Source: Hexactinellida sp. DTS-2022 (taxonomy: Eukaryota > Porifera > Hexactinellida). Taken from it: a stretch of DNA of 64,000 bases. The notes below the pieces were generated by a model. The model searched no databases. It had not been told where the DNA came from and saw nothing but the letters and a program-made list of their open reading frames with translations. Each line of letters opens with the position of its first letter. The first letter of the stretch is position 1. The position numbers and the translations under genes are program-made. The stretch spans positions 1,302,001 to 1,366,000 of the forward strand of contig JAPNXP010000012.1 in assembly GCA_028753945.1 (NCBI GenBank), read 5' to 3'. Below are positions 20,735-29,574 of this stretch, piece by piece.

Positions 20735-21890
20735 CTATAATGTTTTTCTGCAGTCCTCAATCCCCTGTAGTAAGCCACAACATGTCCTTCTTGTTCCAAA
20801 CTCCCCCCATCTAGTTCCACTCGCATCCGTACACAATACGAACTTTTTCGTGAAATTTGGGCAAATTAGAACTGGGTTCGATGCCAATTTTCCCTTAAGT
20901 TCTGCGAATGATTTTCCTGCATGTTCATTCCAAGAAAATACAATATCCTTAGCTAGCAAGGAATTCAGTGGTTCTGCGATGTTTGCAAATTTCTGGATAT
21001 ACCACCTATAATAATTCGCTAAGCCTAAAAATTGTTTCAATTCTTTCTGACTTGTAGGTTGTGGCCAGTTTACAATGGATTCCACGTTGTTTGTCTGTGG
21101 TGCCATTCCTTTATCAGAAAAAGTGTGTCCTAAGTAGGTAACAGATTGCTTTCCAATTACACATTTTCTTCCCCTTAACATCTCTCCAATCTGAGACTTC
21201 ATCTCATCTTGATAGACTTGTGGAATCATTCGCGGGGGGACTTTCACCGGAGCTGCATTACCTGTACGGATAGGAAAGGGATCGACCTTTGCCACGCCAG
21301 GTTGAGTAACAAATAGATTCTGTGTCCGGGTACTCAATCGAAGGTGAGCAGTTATACCTAGGAATTGCCCCAAACACTCCCAGTCTTCTTCTTGTTGTTG
21401 ATCTGACGATCTTAAGACTGCATAAGATCCGGGACATTTTTGTTCATCATGTATTGGACAAGTGTGATTCACGCGTTGCGAACTATCTTGAGAATCCAAA
21501 GACTTTATTAATTATACCAAAGTTTGGTCCCGAAGCAACTCTATTAAAAAAATCAAGGTAAATTTGATGTTTTGCTAAAAAATCCACGCCCAGGATGCAA
21601 TCCGTTATTAGAGAAGTGGTTATTGTTAATTTTTGTGGCGAATGAAGTTTTCCAATTTTAATTTCCAATTCTACTTCACCCAAGGATTCCATTGTATTTC
21701 CAAAAGGAGTAAATAACAACTGTTCCGTAGGAGTAGTTCTGCATTCTTTGACTTTCTTAAATATTGTATTCGAAATAAGGGATACCGATGAACCACTATC
21801 CAGCATAACGTTGCAATTAGTATTTCCGATCTTCGCTACAACCTTCAATGGTTGAGTAGGTCGGCACAAAGCTACAATTGATTCTCTGGA
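20735..21890 (-). pseudogene. Gypsy-type retroelement pol fragment with RT core deleted
   Basis: Two overlapping frames read in the same direction. The upstream frame (about 21890-21483) is a retropepsin-like protease with the active-site motif DSGSSVS and DCILGVDFL near its end. The downstream frame (21499-20735) begins with the entry to reverse transcriptase (PPRMIPQVYQDEMKSQIGEM). It then jumps straight to the thumb/connection region (SVTYLGHTFSDKGM; LKQFLGLANYYRWYIQKFANIA) and the start of RNase H (VLCTDAS). The fingers-palm part with the catalytic aspartates is missing, RNase H is cut short, and a frame change separates the two parts. No LTRs, gag or integrase were recognised. It is a dead remnant. 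Confidence 0.88.
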
Positions 21891-22132
21891 GTACTAATTT
21901 ATGGATTGAGCCATATTTAATATATCTGGGACCTTGTTTCGGCTCTCCCAACAGGTCCCTGAGAAAATTAGTCGTACTTACGTATCACGTTTTCGACTAT
22001 ATAAGCTAATTGACCGAATATTATTACTTTTTTAAGAGTAACCTGAAATTTACAATAATCGTACAGCACGTAATTTATATATTTGTTGATAAATATGTAC
22101 TGTCAATATTGTAATAAATGGAAATGAAGTCC

Positions 22133-24307
22133 TCAACTAAGCAACGAAAAAAACTTATAATTTGGAGGTTTGAAGGCTACAGTTGCTTCTGGAAATAGAG
22201 TATCGTCAAAGAAGGATCTTAGCTGTCTCTTCCACCTCGCAGGCTCAGATTCCACTTCTGGCAGACCAGCTGGGAGCACGAGGGGCGCCGGACTCGGCTC
22301 TCGGCTCGAATCGCCTTCGAGAGAGTCTCGCTGTTGTGACGTAGTCAGCGGAGCCACAGCAGTGGGGTCTGCTCCCAATTCTGAATTAGCTGAGTTATCC
22401 CCGGAGTGCTGACTGGACTCGAACTGCTCATCGCTGCTCCCAGACCGGCGCAGGGACCCCGCCCCGCCCTCTGTCACGCACTCGTCGCCGCCCCGCTGCT
22501 TGCTCATCTGTTCGAAGAGCAGCGCGCTCTCGCTAGGCCCGGTTATTCTAGCGCAGCAGAGCAGGATGTTGAAGAACTCAAGAAAGTTCATGTTCAGCAT
22601 GGCTTTGTAGCATTCCTCCTGATAAACAAAGGGATTCGTATTGGTGATGAACCCAACAACAGTTTCAATGGGCACTAGCTCCAGGAGCTTGCAGTCGCTC
22701 AGCACGTGCAGGAGAGACCTGTAGCAGACAGTCCCGTCGCCAGATACCGCGTTATACAGCTTGTAGCACGGCGCGAAGTAAGGCTCGGTTATCAGCAACA
22801 TCTCCGGCGCCTGGTACAAGTACCCCGCCCCGCTACAAGCGCTAGGGAGCAGGGTATCTTCAATCAGGAACTTGAGACACCAGGCGAGCCTGCCAGGCTC
22901 TCCCGCGTAGAGTTTGCTGAAGAGATGGAACCCAATAACAACCAAGCACTGTAGGAACTCCCGCAGTAGGAAATCTACACTCGGGTTGTGTAGCAGTTGT
23001 GGGGTGTGTTTATTGGGCAGAGGCTTGGCGAAGAGCAGGTCCACCTCACTGAAAGTCTCGTTGTAGAATATCTGGCAGTCAGCCAGCAGCTGCCAGAACT
23101 TGAGCCGAGTAAAGCTGTTGGGAGAGCCAAGTGGAACTCCGAGTTTCGAGTAGAAGTGGAATATCCACTTGAGCTCTCCGATGTTTGTCAGCAGCACGTT
23201 GTGCACCGCTTTGAGTTCGATGTCCGCGTTTAGCGTCTCGGGTATCAAGTGCAGCAGCGAGCTTTTGAACGCCTCGCTCCGGTGGCAGCTGTCGGGCGCG
23301 TCCACGTCCCCCACCAGCTGCGAGACAGGCGTCGCGGGCCGAGACTCCGGCTGCTCATCCGCACAAACCAGTTTGTCGTCTCTGAACTCCCCCTGCACTC
23401 TGTCCCCGCTGCTCTGAGTGTACACCCCCGCCCCCTCCTTCTTGTCCGAGGCCCAGCCGCCCGAGTACACCGCCCCGGTCGCGTAGTACAGCACGCCCTG
23501 TCCGCTCCTCCGGCCGTCTCTCCAGCTGCCGACGTACCTGTTCTTGTTGGGGAACTGAGCGCTATTCACCAAGTCGGTCTCCCACACCATTTCCCCATGT
23601 CCGTTCTGCACGCCCTCGAACCAGTCCCCGGTGTACACTTCTCTCCTATCCCTCCACTCCATCCTGCCGCTGCCGTGCGGCAGATTGTTCAACCATTCTC
23701 CCCTGTAGCAGTTACCAGATCGATACACCCTGACGCCAGTGCCCTCCCTCTTGTTCTTAACAAACTCTCCTTCATAGTAAGAAACTGGGTTGCCCTCTTC
23801 ATCACTCTCAAACACCATCTTGCCAACTCCCTGCATCTTTCCCTCCTTCCAGACTCCGTCGTAGTACTGCCCTTTGTTCAGCCGAAACACGCCGGCCCCG
23901 TCCCTCAGCCCCTCCCTCACTGCTCCCGTGTACTCGGTCCCATTGGTCCACACATAAGTGCCACGCCCCTCGATCCTATTCCCCAGCACCTGCCCTTCGT
24001 ACTGGGTCCCGTCCGTCCAGAGGTACCTGCCCGCGCCCTCCATTCTCCCGTTCCTGAACTCTCCCTCGTAGCAGTTTCCGTTCAGGAATTTGCAGAGTCC
24101 CCTCGCGCCCTGCACGCAGCCTAGGGAGGGCGTGTGCGAGGTGTCCAGTATAGTCTCGGAGAGAGGCGGGTAGGGACACAGGTCCGCGGCCTTAGGGACA
24201 CTGCCAATCCACCTGGAGTTGTTGGAAACCAGATTAGTGAGACAGCGCCAGAGCCTTATGTCAACTAGCGGGGGCTGCGACTCGGTTGAGTCTTGAAGTG
24301 ATTTCAT
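22133..24307 (-). CDS. RSPH10B: Radial spoke head 10 homolog B (MORN-repeat protein)
   Basis: This is a component of the radial spokes or of the related central apparatus in motile cilia. It is one uninterrupted frame of 724 residues from the ATG at 24307. About ten MORN repeats fill residues 75-325 (YEGEF, YEGQV, YTGAV, YDGVW, YEGEF, YRGEW, YTGDW, YVGSW, YSGGW, QGEF). Then comes the helical region typical of RSPH10B: RLKFWQLLADCQI, FLLREFLQCLVVIGFHLFSKLY, the YKLYNAV segment and LNMNFLEFFNILL. The C-terminus is a Ser/Gln/Pro-rich tail ending in a short conserved-looking block (RSFFDDTLFP). It is shorter than the vertebrate protein (about 870). Alsin was considered but lacks this post-MORN signature. 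Confidence 0.85.
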   Translation of the reverse strand: MKSLQDSTESQPPLVDIRLWRCLTNLVSNNSRWIGSVPKAADLCPYPPLSETILDTSHTPSLGCVQGARGLCKFLNGNCYEGEFRNGRMEGAGRYLWTDGTQYEGQVLGNRIEGRGTYVWTNGTEYTGAVREGLRDGAGVFRLNKGQYYDGVWKEGKMQGVGKMVFESDEEGNPVSYYEGEFVKNKREGTGVRVYRSGNCYRGEWLNNLPHGSGRMEWRDRREVYTGDWFEGVQNGHGEMVWETDLVNSAQFPNKNRYVGSWRDGRRSGQGVLYYATGAVYSGGWASDKKEGAGVYTQSSGDRVQGEFRDDKLVCADEQPESRPATPVSQLVGDVDAPDSCHRSEAFKSSLLHLIPETLNADIELKAVHNVLLTNIGELKWIFHFYSKLGVPLGSPNSFTRLKFWQLLADCQIFYNETFSEVDLLFAKPLPNKHTPQLLHNPSVDFLLREFLQCLVVIGFHLFSKLYAGEPGRLAWCLKFLIEDTLLPSACSGAGYLYQAPEMLLITEPYFAPCYKLYNAVSGDGTVCYRSLLHVLSDCKLLELVPIETVVGFITNTNPFVYQEECYKAMLNMNFLEFFNILLCCARITGPSESALLFEQMSKQRGGDECVTEGGAGSLRRSGSSDEQFESSQHSGDNSANSELGADPTAVAPLTTSQQRDSLEGDSSREPSPAPLVLPAGLPEVESEPARWKRQLRSFFDDTLFPEATVAFKPPNYKFFSLLS

Positions 24308-25708
24308 TTCAATTAACTACCAAACAAATAAAAGCATTAGAAATTATGTCACAGTGGACATTTTCAGGGGTGTAAATTGAAGTAGGAAAACTATGCTAGA
24401 TAGGCTCTAATGAAGTATTATTGAAATATAGGTTGTCGGAATGTCGGTAGATTAATTCTTGATGAGAATGATTTAAAATGATCTGGATTCTGGAGTTACA
24501 AAAACTGCATCCTATTTCCACCCAAAATGCCCACTGTGTATGTATGTCTAGTTCATAAATTAATGCATTGCAATATAAAGGAATGACAGAAGTACTTGTA
24601 AGTGCTTGGTTGGAAAACAGTATGCCAGTGGTGTCATGGCTTCAGCAAGTCCTAAAGATCCACGCACCCTAGGTGGTTTAGATTTTTCAATGCGCACTCA
24701 AATTTACCAAAAATATTAAATTAACCAAAAAAGACAAAAATTAGTATTAACGCCAAAGCGGTGAGGTTGCTGTAACAAACAATGAGTAAAAGAGGTTACA
24801 AATTTTCCTGAAAGGTAAAAAGCTAAAAAAGACAATCTAATTAATGAACGTTAACCGAACTTCAGAATTCGACAAAGTAAATCCGCCTTTTGAGGTATTT
24901 GAGCATGACTAGTAACCTCCAACGTGCCTTGAGAAAATAAATTTTAATAGTTCTTGAAATGAAAATCTAATAATTCACTATCATCAAAATGTTGCGAAAA
25001 ACTGTAGAAAAGCAAGCTCCTTCATCTATAGTTTTCCAAGAAGTATCACAAGAGGTTTAAGAAGAAATAACCATACATTCTTTGAGATATCGGTTATATT
25101 TTATTTCATTTCATTTTATAAAGGCTTGATCTTTTAGATACTATTTCTAGTTTCCCAATTAAATGCTCTAAAGGAGAACATTATGTAAATATAATACGAG
25201 AAAAAAGGAAAAACAGAATCGATAGCTATATTGTGTATGCTGCAGAAGTATTAATTTATATCGACAGATATTTTTTATAAACAGAATTGGGAATATTATC
25301 CAAATGATAAATCAAATAAATTAGTATTATTGTGGGATATTAAGAGGAGCTGCAGGGTCAAGATCCATTTACAAAATTGTGATATTATAACAACAATATC
25401 ACAATTGTACACATGCGTTTTACTGAAACTCATGATTCAGTAGCATTAATTAATGGATAAAAGTAATATTAATTTAGACAAAAATTCCGAGCAATTTACG
25501 CTACACCATAATTAAGAATAGCTCGAGAGAACCGATGAAGAATAGAAGAAAAAAAACAACTTACTGTTATGATGGGGGATAATTCGAAACCCAAAGCATC
25601 AAAATATGGCAATAGTTCCTCGCGGGTCGAAGGTGTCCAAGGCGATATTAAGACGGATTCGTGTATTCACGGTTAGACACAATTAAGTCGATACCGTGCA
25701 CTAGGCTG
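24308..25708. other. Gene-free AT-rich stretch
   Basis: No exon, repeat copy or RNA gene was recognised. It contains the presumed upstream region of RSPH10B and the 3' side of the UEV gene. Confidence 0.5.
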
Positions 25709-26495
25709 TTAAGCTGGATTCGGAGGGTGTGGAACTTCTCGCATGGAGAGAACTCCGTGAGGGGTCTGCATATCTGAGAACATGGGAAGGCGCGGCGGCT
25801 TCGCGGTTACTGGCGGTTCCTCTGAGAACACGATAGATATGGTCTGCACCAGGTCGCACAGGTCGCTAGAGCCCTAGGGACAGGGTAACACAGAGGTGTT
25901 AAGATTAATCACATTAACTACCTGGGTCCAATCGTGCAGGTCCCGCTGTTGTCTACGTATTGATAGCTTTATGCTCATAGCAGGCGTGGACATATCCCGA
26001 AGGATGGGTGGGAACTTAGAGAACTGCTTAGGGAGCCAAATTGCGATTGTAATGTTGTAGCAAGTTTCTATAGTCAGGCTAATTATAGAACAGTCCTATT
26101 AACACATTCAAAAGTACCTTTGTAGTTGACAGGTCTGCTCGGCTTTCTGGGTCCCGGGGTGAGCTATAAATAGACACAGCAAGTAGAAATACAGTAGAAC
26201 CTAGGATACTACAAAGGTATATAAGAATTCAATAGTAAAGCTACTATCAGTGGTATATAAACTGGATAGGAAGTCTGTAGTATTAACAGTCTATCAATAG
26301 CACATACCGTGTGGCTTCAAGTTAGGCTTGAAGTCGCTGACAAGTTGAAGAGTCTGGTGGAGAGAATCTTAACATCGGAAGGGAACAGAGTCAACAGAGC
26401 TAATAAACAAACTAATCCCTGGTCCGTCTGTGTAATAGCTATCCTACCTGGTCCTTGAGAATGTCGTTAATGTCGTTTTGGCAGCTGCAGTCCGA
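25709..26495 (-). CDS. TSG101-like UEV-domain protein in six short exons, 5' end not found
   Basis: Small exons joined by GT-AG introns of roughly 45-100 bases restore a ubiquitin E2 variant (UEV) domain as in the ESCRT-I subunit TSG101, which binds ubiquitin and PTAP motifs at endosomes. Proposed exons are 26448-26495, 26308-26353, 26213-26274, 26118-26163, 25922-26067 and 25709-25873. Exon phases (0, 1, 0, 1, 0) all agree, giving about 171 codons. Key segments are LVSDFKPNLKP, TDSSFTIEF, VNYKETCYNITIAIWLP (matches V-x-Y-x-x-x-x-Y-N-I-x-I-x-x-W-L of TSG101), LHDWTQ and SDLCDLVQTISIVFSEEPPV. There is no E2 catalytic cysteine context. After the UEV the frame stops, so the proline-rich, coiled-coil and steadiness-box parts are absent. 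The first exon and start codon are uncertain. Confidence 0.7.
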
Positions 26496-26630
26496 CTGTC
26501 AGACCGCAGTACTGGAGGGGGTATCTGAATGGGTATCGGAGGTGGAATGGAAGGAATCAATATGCACACAGTGGTTGGTGGGCAAGCGGGAGAGATCGAA
26601 TGTGTCGGAGGCCCGAGTAGGGGGGAGGGG

Positions 26631-26766
26631 CAGTGGTGGCGCTAGGGGGGGCAATAGCCCCCCAGTGGGGGAAAAGTTAAGAATCTATCGGGGGAAGAAT
26701 TATAAGAAAAATAGAAAATTCCCGCTAATCTAGCCCCCTGTTGGGGAAATCTTGGGGCTACCCCTG
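26631..26766. mobile_element. Short hAT-like element with CAGTGGTGGCGCTAGG terminus
   Basis: The left end CAGTGGTGGCGCTAGGGGGG resembles the family at 49761 and 47940. The right end …CTTGGGGCTACCCCTG is its loose inverse. No convincing target duplication was found. Confidence 0.55.
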
Positions 26767-26774
26767 GTCCGGGG

Positions 26775-26829
26775 CAGGCCTGGGGTAATAGTAATATATT
26801 ATATTTTAGAGTAATTGACCCCAGGCCTG
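26775..26829. mobile_element. 55-bp hAT-like miniature element with exact 8-bp TSD
   Basis: CAGGCCTGGGGTAAT … ATTGACCCCAGGCCTG are inverted termini on a 55-bp insert. GTCCGGGG is exactly duplicated on both sides (26767-26774 and 26830-26837). Almost the whole element is terminal repeat. Confidence 0.8.
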
Positions 26830-26837
26830 GTCCGGGG

Positions 26838-27175
26838 TGTGGGACCGTCTGAACCGGTGCGGGTCGCCGGGGAGGGAACAGCTCCCCAGACCGGACACGA
26901 GGGCCTGCATGGGCCTATGTCCACTTGTACGGTAGCGACTTCGGCGTAGGTCTCCAGGAGGGAGCCCTTGACCCGGGTGCGAGAGAGGGTCTTCTCCAGG
27001 AAGCTCTGCGTCCGCCTGAGCTTAGCCAGGGCGGACTGGACCCTGAGGCGTGTCTCCATCTCGGATACGCGTCTGTCAGTTCCTGCTCCCGCCGGTTAAG
27101 CTGGATGAGGAGGGTCTGGAATTTCTCGCATGCGAGAGAACTCCTCCATGAGGGGTCTGTTATAGCTGACATTAC
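26838..27175 (-). pseudogene. Coiled-coil exon remnant, frame-broken, related to the end of the UEV gene
   Basis: One frame reads CEKFQTLLIQLNRREQELTDA. The neighbouring frame carries straight on as VSEMETRLRVQSALAKL…SFLEKTLS, a continuous heptad pattern broken by a one-base shift near 27064. A second shift lies near 27133. The first about 70 bases are also present in the last exon of the UEV gene (25711-25785), including CEKFHTLRIQLN in one frame. The coiled coil resembles that of TSG101 only in general character. I read it as a decayed duplicate, but an unseen splice pattern could also explain the shifts. Confidence 0.45.
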
Positions 27176-27185
27176 AACTGACTAG

Positions 27186-28184
27186 CTAACTATTCTGTGT
27201 ATAAAGGCAGGCTATATAATGCTTACAACAGTGGGAATTGGCAAATTATCCATTGATGAGTAGTGCACATGCCATTGGTTATACCATAACAACTGAAGAT
27301 GCACTTATTTTAACAGAGATGGGCAAATCCCTAGGGAATTAGAGATTTACGGTAAAATCATTCCCATTCTGAATGGGACTTGGAATTAATCTCAAAATTC
27401 AAGGAATGGGAATGAGACTTAAATCCTTAGCCAAGGAATAGGAATAGGATGTAAATCCATGTATATTTCGGGCAGCTATGGGTAACTTCTTTGAAGTCTC
27501 TGGACCCCCAGAACTTTCTGGGACCTGGGCGGGTAACGACGCCTGTGACTGTAATAATCAGTCTAAGGATTATGGCGAGATTAGCATCTATTATTTAAAT
27601 TACTGATCACCGAAATTTCTCAAATTACACCTTCAAACATTCTCAATAGATATTCACCGGGTAATACAAACTTTAGATAAGCGAGCACATTTTGACCGTT
27701 CTTGCGTGTTCGTATGAGTAACTAGGTTCTACTGTAACAATTTGAGTGGACAGACAGAAAATGGAGGAACTGCAGGCTCCTGTGTTGATTAATACGCGCA
27801 TTGCGTATAATACGTAGTACGCTATCAATCAGTACGTTTTATATGCTAAATTTATGATCAACCAGGGATGTTTTCGAAGTAAATATATTTTTAAAATTTA
27901 TTGTAAATACAAAATGCTAACAGATAATCAAAATTGTACTATACTATATTATGAGTCGATTAACAAAAAAAGAAAAACGATTAAACCGGAAGTTGTTTAA
28001 AGCAATTCCATGAGCTCGATATTATAGGAAACGTATACGTAATGCGTATCCAATAAAAGACGTATTAAACAACTTAGAGTATGACCTACTACGTATAACG
28101 TTTTTTTACTAGAAGAGGCACACTAAAATACTCGGGTTTATTTGAATCTGCTACATCTTGCCGACAATTAACAATCAGTTATAT
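27186..28184. other. Gene-free stretch with transposon ends
   Basis: A GC-rich MITE end (GTAACGACGCCTGTG) lies at 27534-27548. A solitary terminus ACTAGAAGAGGCACACTA at 28109-28126 matches the ends of the large element at 58755-62820. No gene was seen. Confidence 0.55.
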
Positions 28185-28374
28185 CAGTGTATTATACAGC
28201 CATTTGTAAATACGCTCCTATTCCTGGTCTGATCCAATTTTCATACGCCTAAATCACAAATTACTGTACGGTATAGGAGAGGAGTCCAAATTTTCCCGCT
28301 CCTACTTAAAATTTTCCAAAATATCATACTCCAAAAGGAGCTAGGAGCGTGTCGCGTTCCTGCATAATTCCCTG
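28185..28374 (+). mobile_element. hAT-like MITE, family 'CAGCCATTTG', copy C
   Basis: It begins CAGTGTATTATACAGCCATT and ends …GCATAATTCCCTG. The body matches copies A and B. Target duplication is not clear. Confidence 0.75.
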
Positions 28375-28450
28375 GTTAGACTCTTACAATTAGAAAATTT
28401 ATATTTTAATTAAATTATAGAATTCAACACCTCTGCTTTAACAAATACAC

Positions 28451-29392
28451 TCAATCCTGGTACCAGTCTAAGAACCAGAGAGCAATGGTGAACATAATAA
28501 TAATAAATAGAACAACACCGTCAGAAGTGAACTGTTTCTGAATGGCCTTACGGATATGCTTGTTACCTTCAGCGATGTTCAATGCAGACTCGACAGTCAT
28601 GTCTGCTATAACCTCGACATCCTCCTTCTGCTTCAACACCTCCTCAGCGAATATATGCTGCAGTTGAGATATCTCATGGAGCTTGTTCTGTATAGATCTA
28701 ATCTCATCAAATTCAGTCTTCATTTCATGGACTAGTTGTTGGTTTTCTTGTGCCAGGATCATCTCAGCATCATCAAATATTTCAGGTTTATCCAAAGCTA
28801 AAGCTGTAGTGTTAATTGGAGGATCGTGTATAGTAGAACTAACAATGTGACTTTCATCAAATATTCTAGTTGATTGATCTAAATAGGATTCTTTATCTAA
28901 ACACTCAATCAAATTCAAGTGAAATGAAAATCTGAATGCATTCTTAACTCGCTGCAACCTCTCATACCTCTGAGCCCTCATTTTAGTGTAAGCATCAATC
29001 TGCAGGCCTAGTTTCTGCTCAATTAGATATATTGTATTGCTGAAGTAGAGTTTAACTTGGGGAGAGGCTATCTCAGTTGCATTGAGACTCTCCGTGTACT
29101 CCACTATCATCTGGTGGCACTCTTGAATGCACTGTTGAGTCTCGTGGTCTGATTTATCTAGCTTCAGAATGTCTATTTGCTTCGGCTTCTGTACTAAAAT
29201 ACTATCGTCTGACAATCCTATTGAGGGGTCATCAATAAAAGTCTGAAGTTTCGTTAAACTATCGCGAAGTGTGTCAGCCAATGAATTGAATCTATTTTGC
29301 AGGATATCCTCTCTTCTAGCAAACCGGACAAGCTGAGTTTGGCTAGAGATACATTTCTTTACACTCAGCCAAAATTCAGTGCTCCGATCCAT
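28451..29392 (-). CDS. STX18: Syntaxin-18 (ER Qa-SNARE)
   Basis: This is a Qa-SNARE of the ER that mediates Golgi-to-ER retrograde fusion with the NRZ tether, BNIP1, USE1 and SEC22. It is a single frame of 313 residues (human about 335) with ATG at 29392. An N-terminal helical domain is followed by an acidic linker and QENQQLVHEMKTEFDEIRSI. The SNARE motif (ISQLQHIFAEEVLKQKEDVEVI) keeps the central-layer glutamine, followed by NIAEGNKHIRKAI. A C-terminal membrane anchor ends in FLDWYQD, the family's typical FLDWY ending. An out-of-frame ATG lies 5 bases upstream of the start (ATGGTATGG). WDR43 ends 182 bp upstream on the same strand. Confidence 0.92.
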   Translation of the reverse strand: MDRSTEFWLSVKKCISSQTQLVRFARREDILQNRFNSLADTLRDSLTKLQTFIDDPSIGLSDDSILVQKPKQIDILKLDKSDHETQQCIQECHQMIVEYTESLNATEIASPQVKLYFSNTIYLIEQKLGLQIDAYTKMRAQRYERLQRVKNAFRFSFHLNLIECLDKESYLDQSTRIFDESHIVSSTIHDPPINTTALALDKPEIFDDAEMILAQENQQLVHEMKTEFDEIRSIQNKLHEISQLQHIFAEEVLKQKEDVEVIADMTVESALNIAEGNKHIRKAIQKQFTSDGVVLFIIIMFTIALWFLDWYQD

Positions 29393-29436
29393 ACCATTCG
29401 TCTGACAACAGACTAAACAAAGCGTAACAATGTTGA

Positions 29437-29469
29437 GAATTTGCTTACAGGTATTGAGTAAGCAAATTC
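29437..29469. other. Perfect 12-bp stem, 9-base loop hairpin between WDR43 and STX18
   Basis: GAATTTGCTTAC (29437-29448) and GTAAGCAAATTC (29458-29469) are perfect inverted copies, 45-77 bp upstream of the STX18 start codon. Its role is unknown. It could be a protein-binding site or an RNA hairpin in the STX18 leader. Confidence 0.5.
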
Positions 29470-29574
29470 CCCGATTGATACGCTATTCAGTTCCTACTTA
29501 ATATTATAATTTTCTCATTATTAAAAATTATGTAATTTAGATCATCAAAACGTACTAAACAATGACTACTACAA

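Noticed and set aside
23249-24124. 291-codon open frame on the plus strand
   Set aside because: It is antisense to the MORN region of RSPH10B. Its His/Pro/Leu-rich composition is what the complement of Gly/Asp/Glu codons gives.
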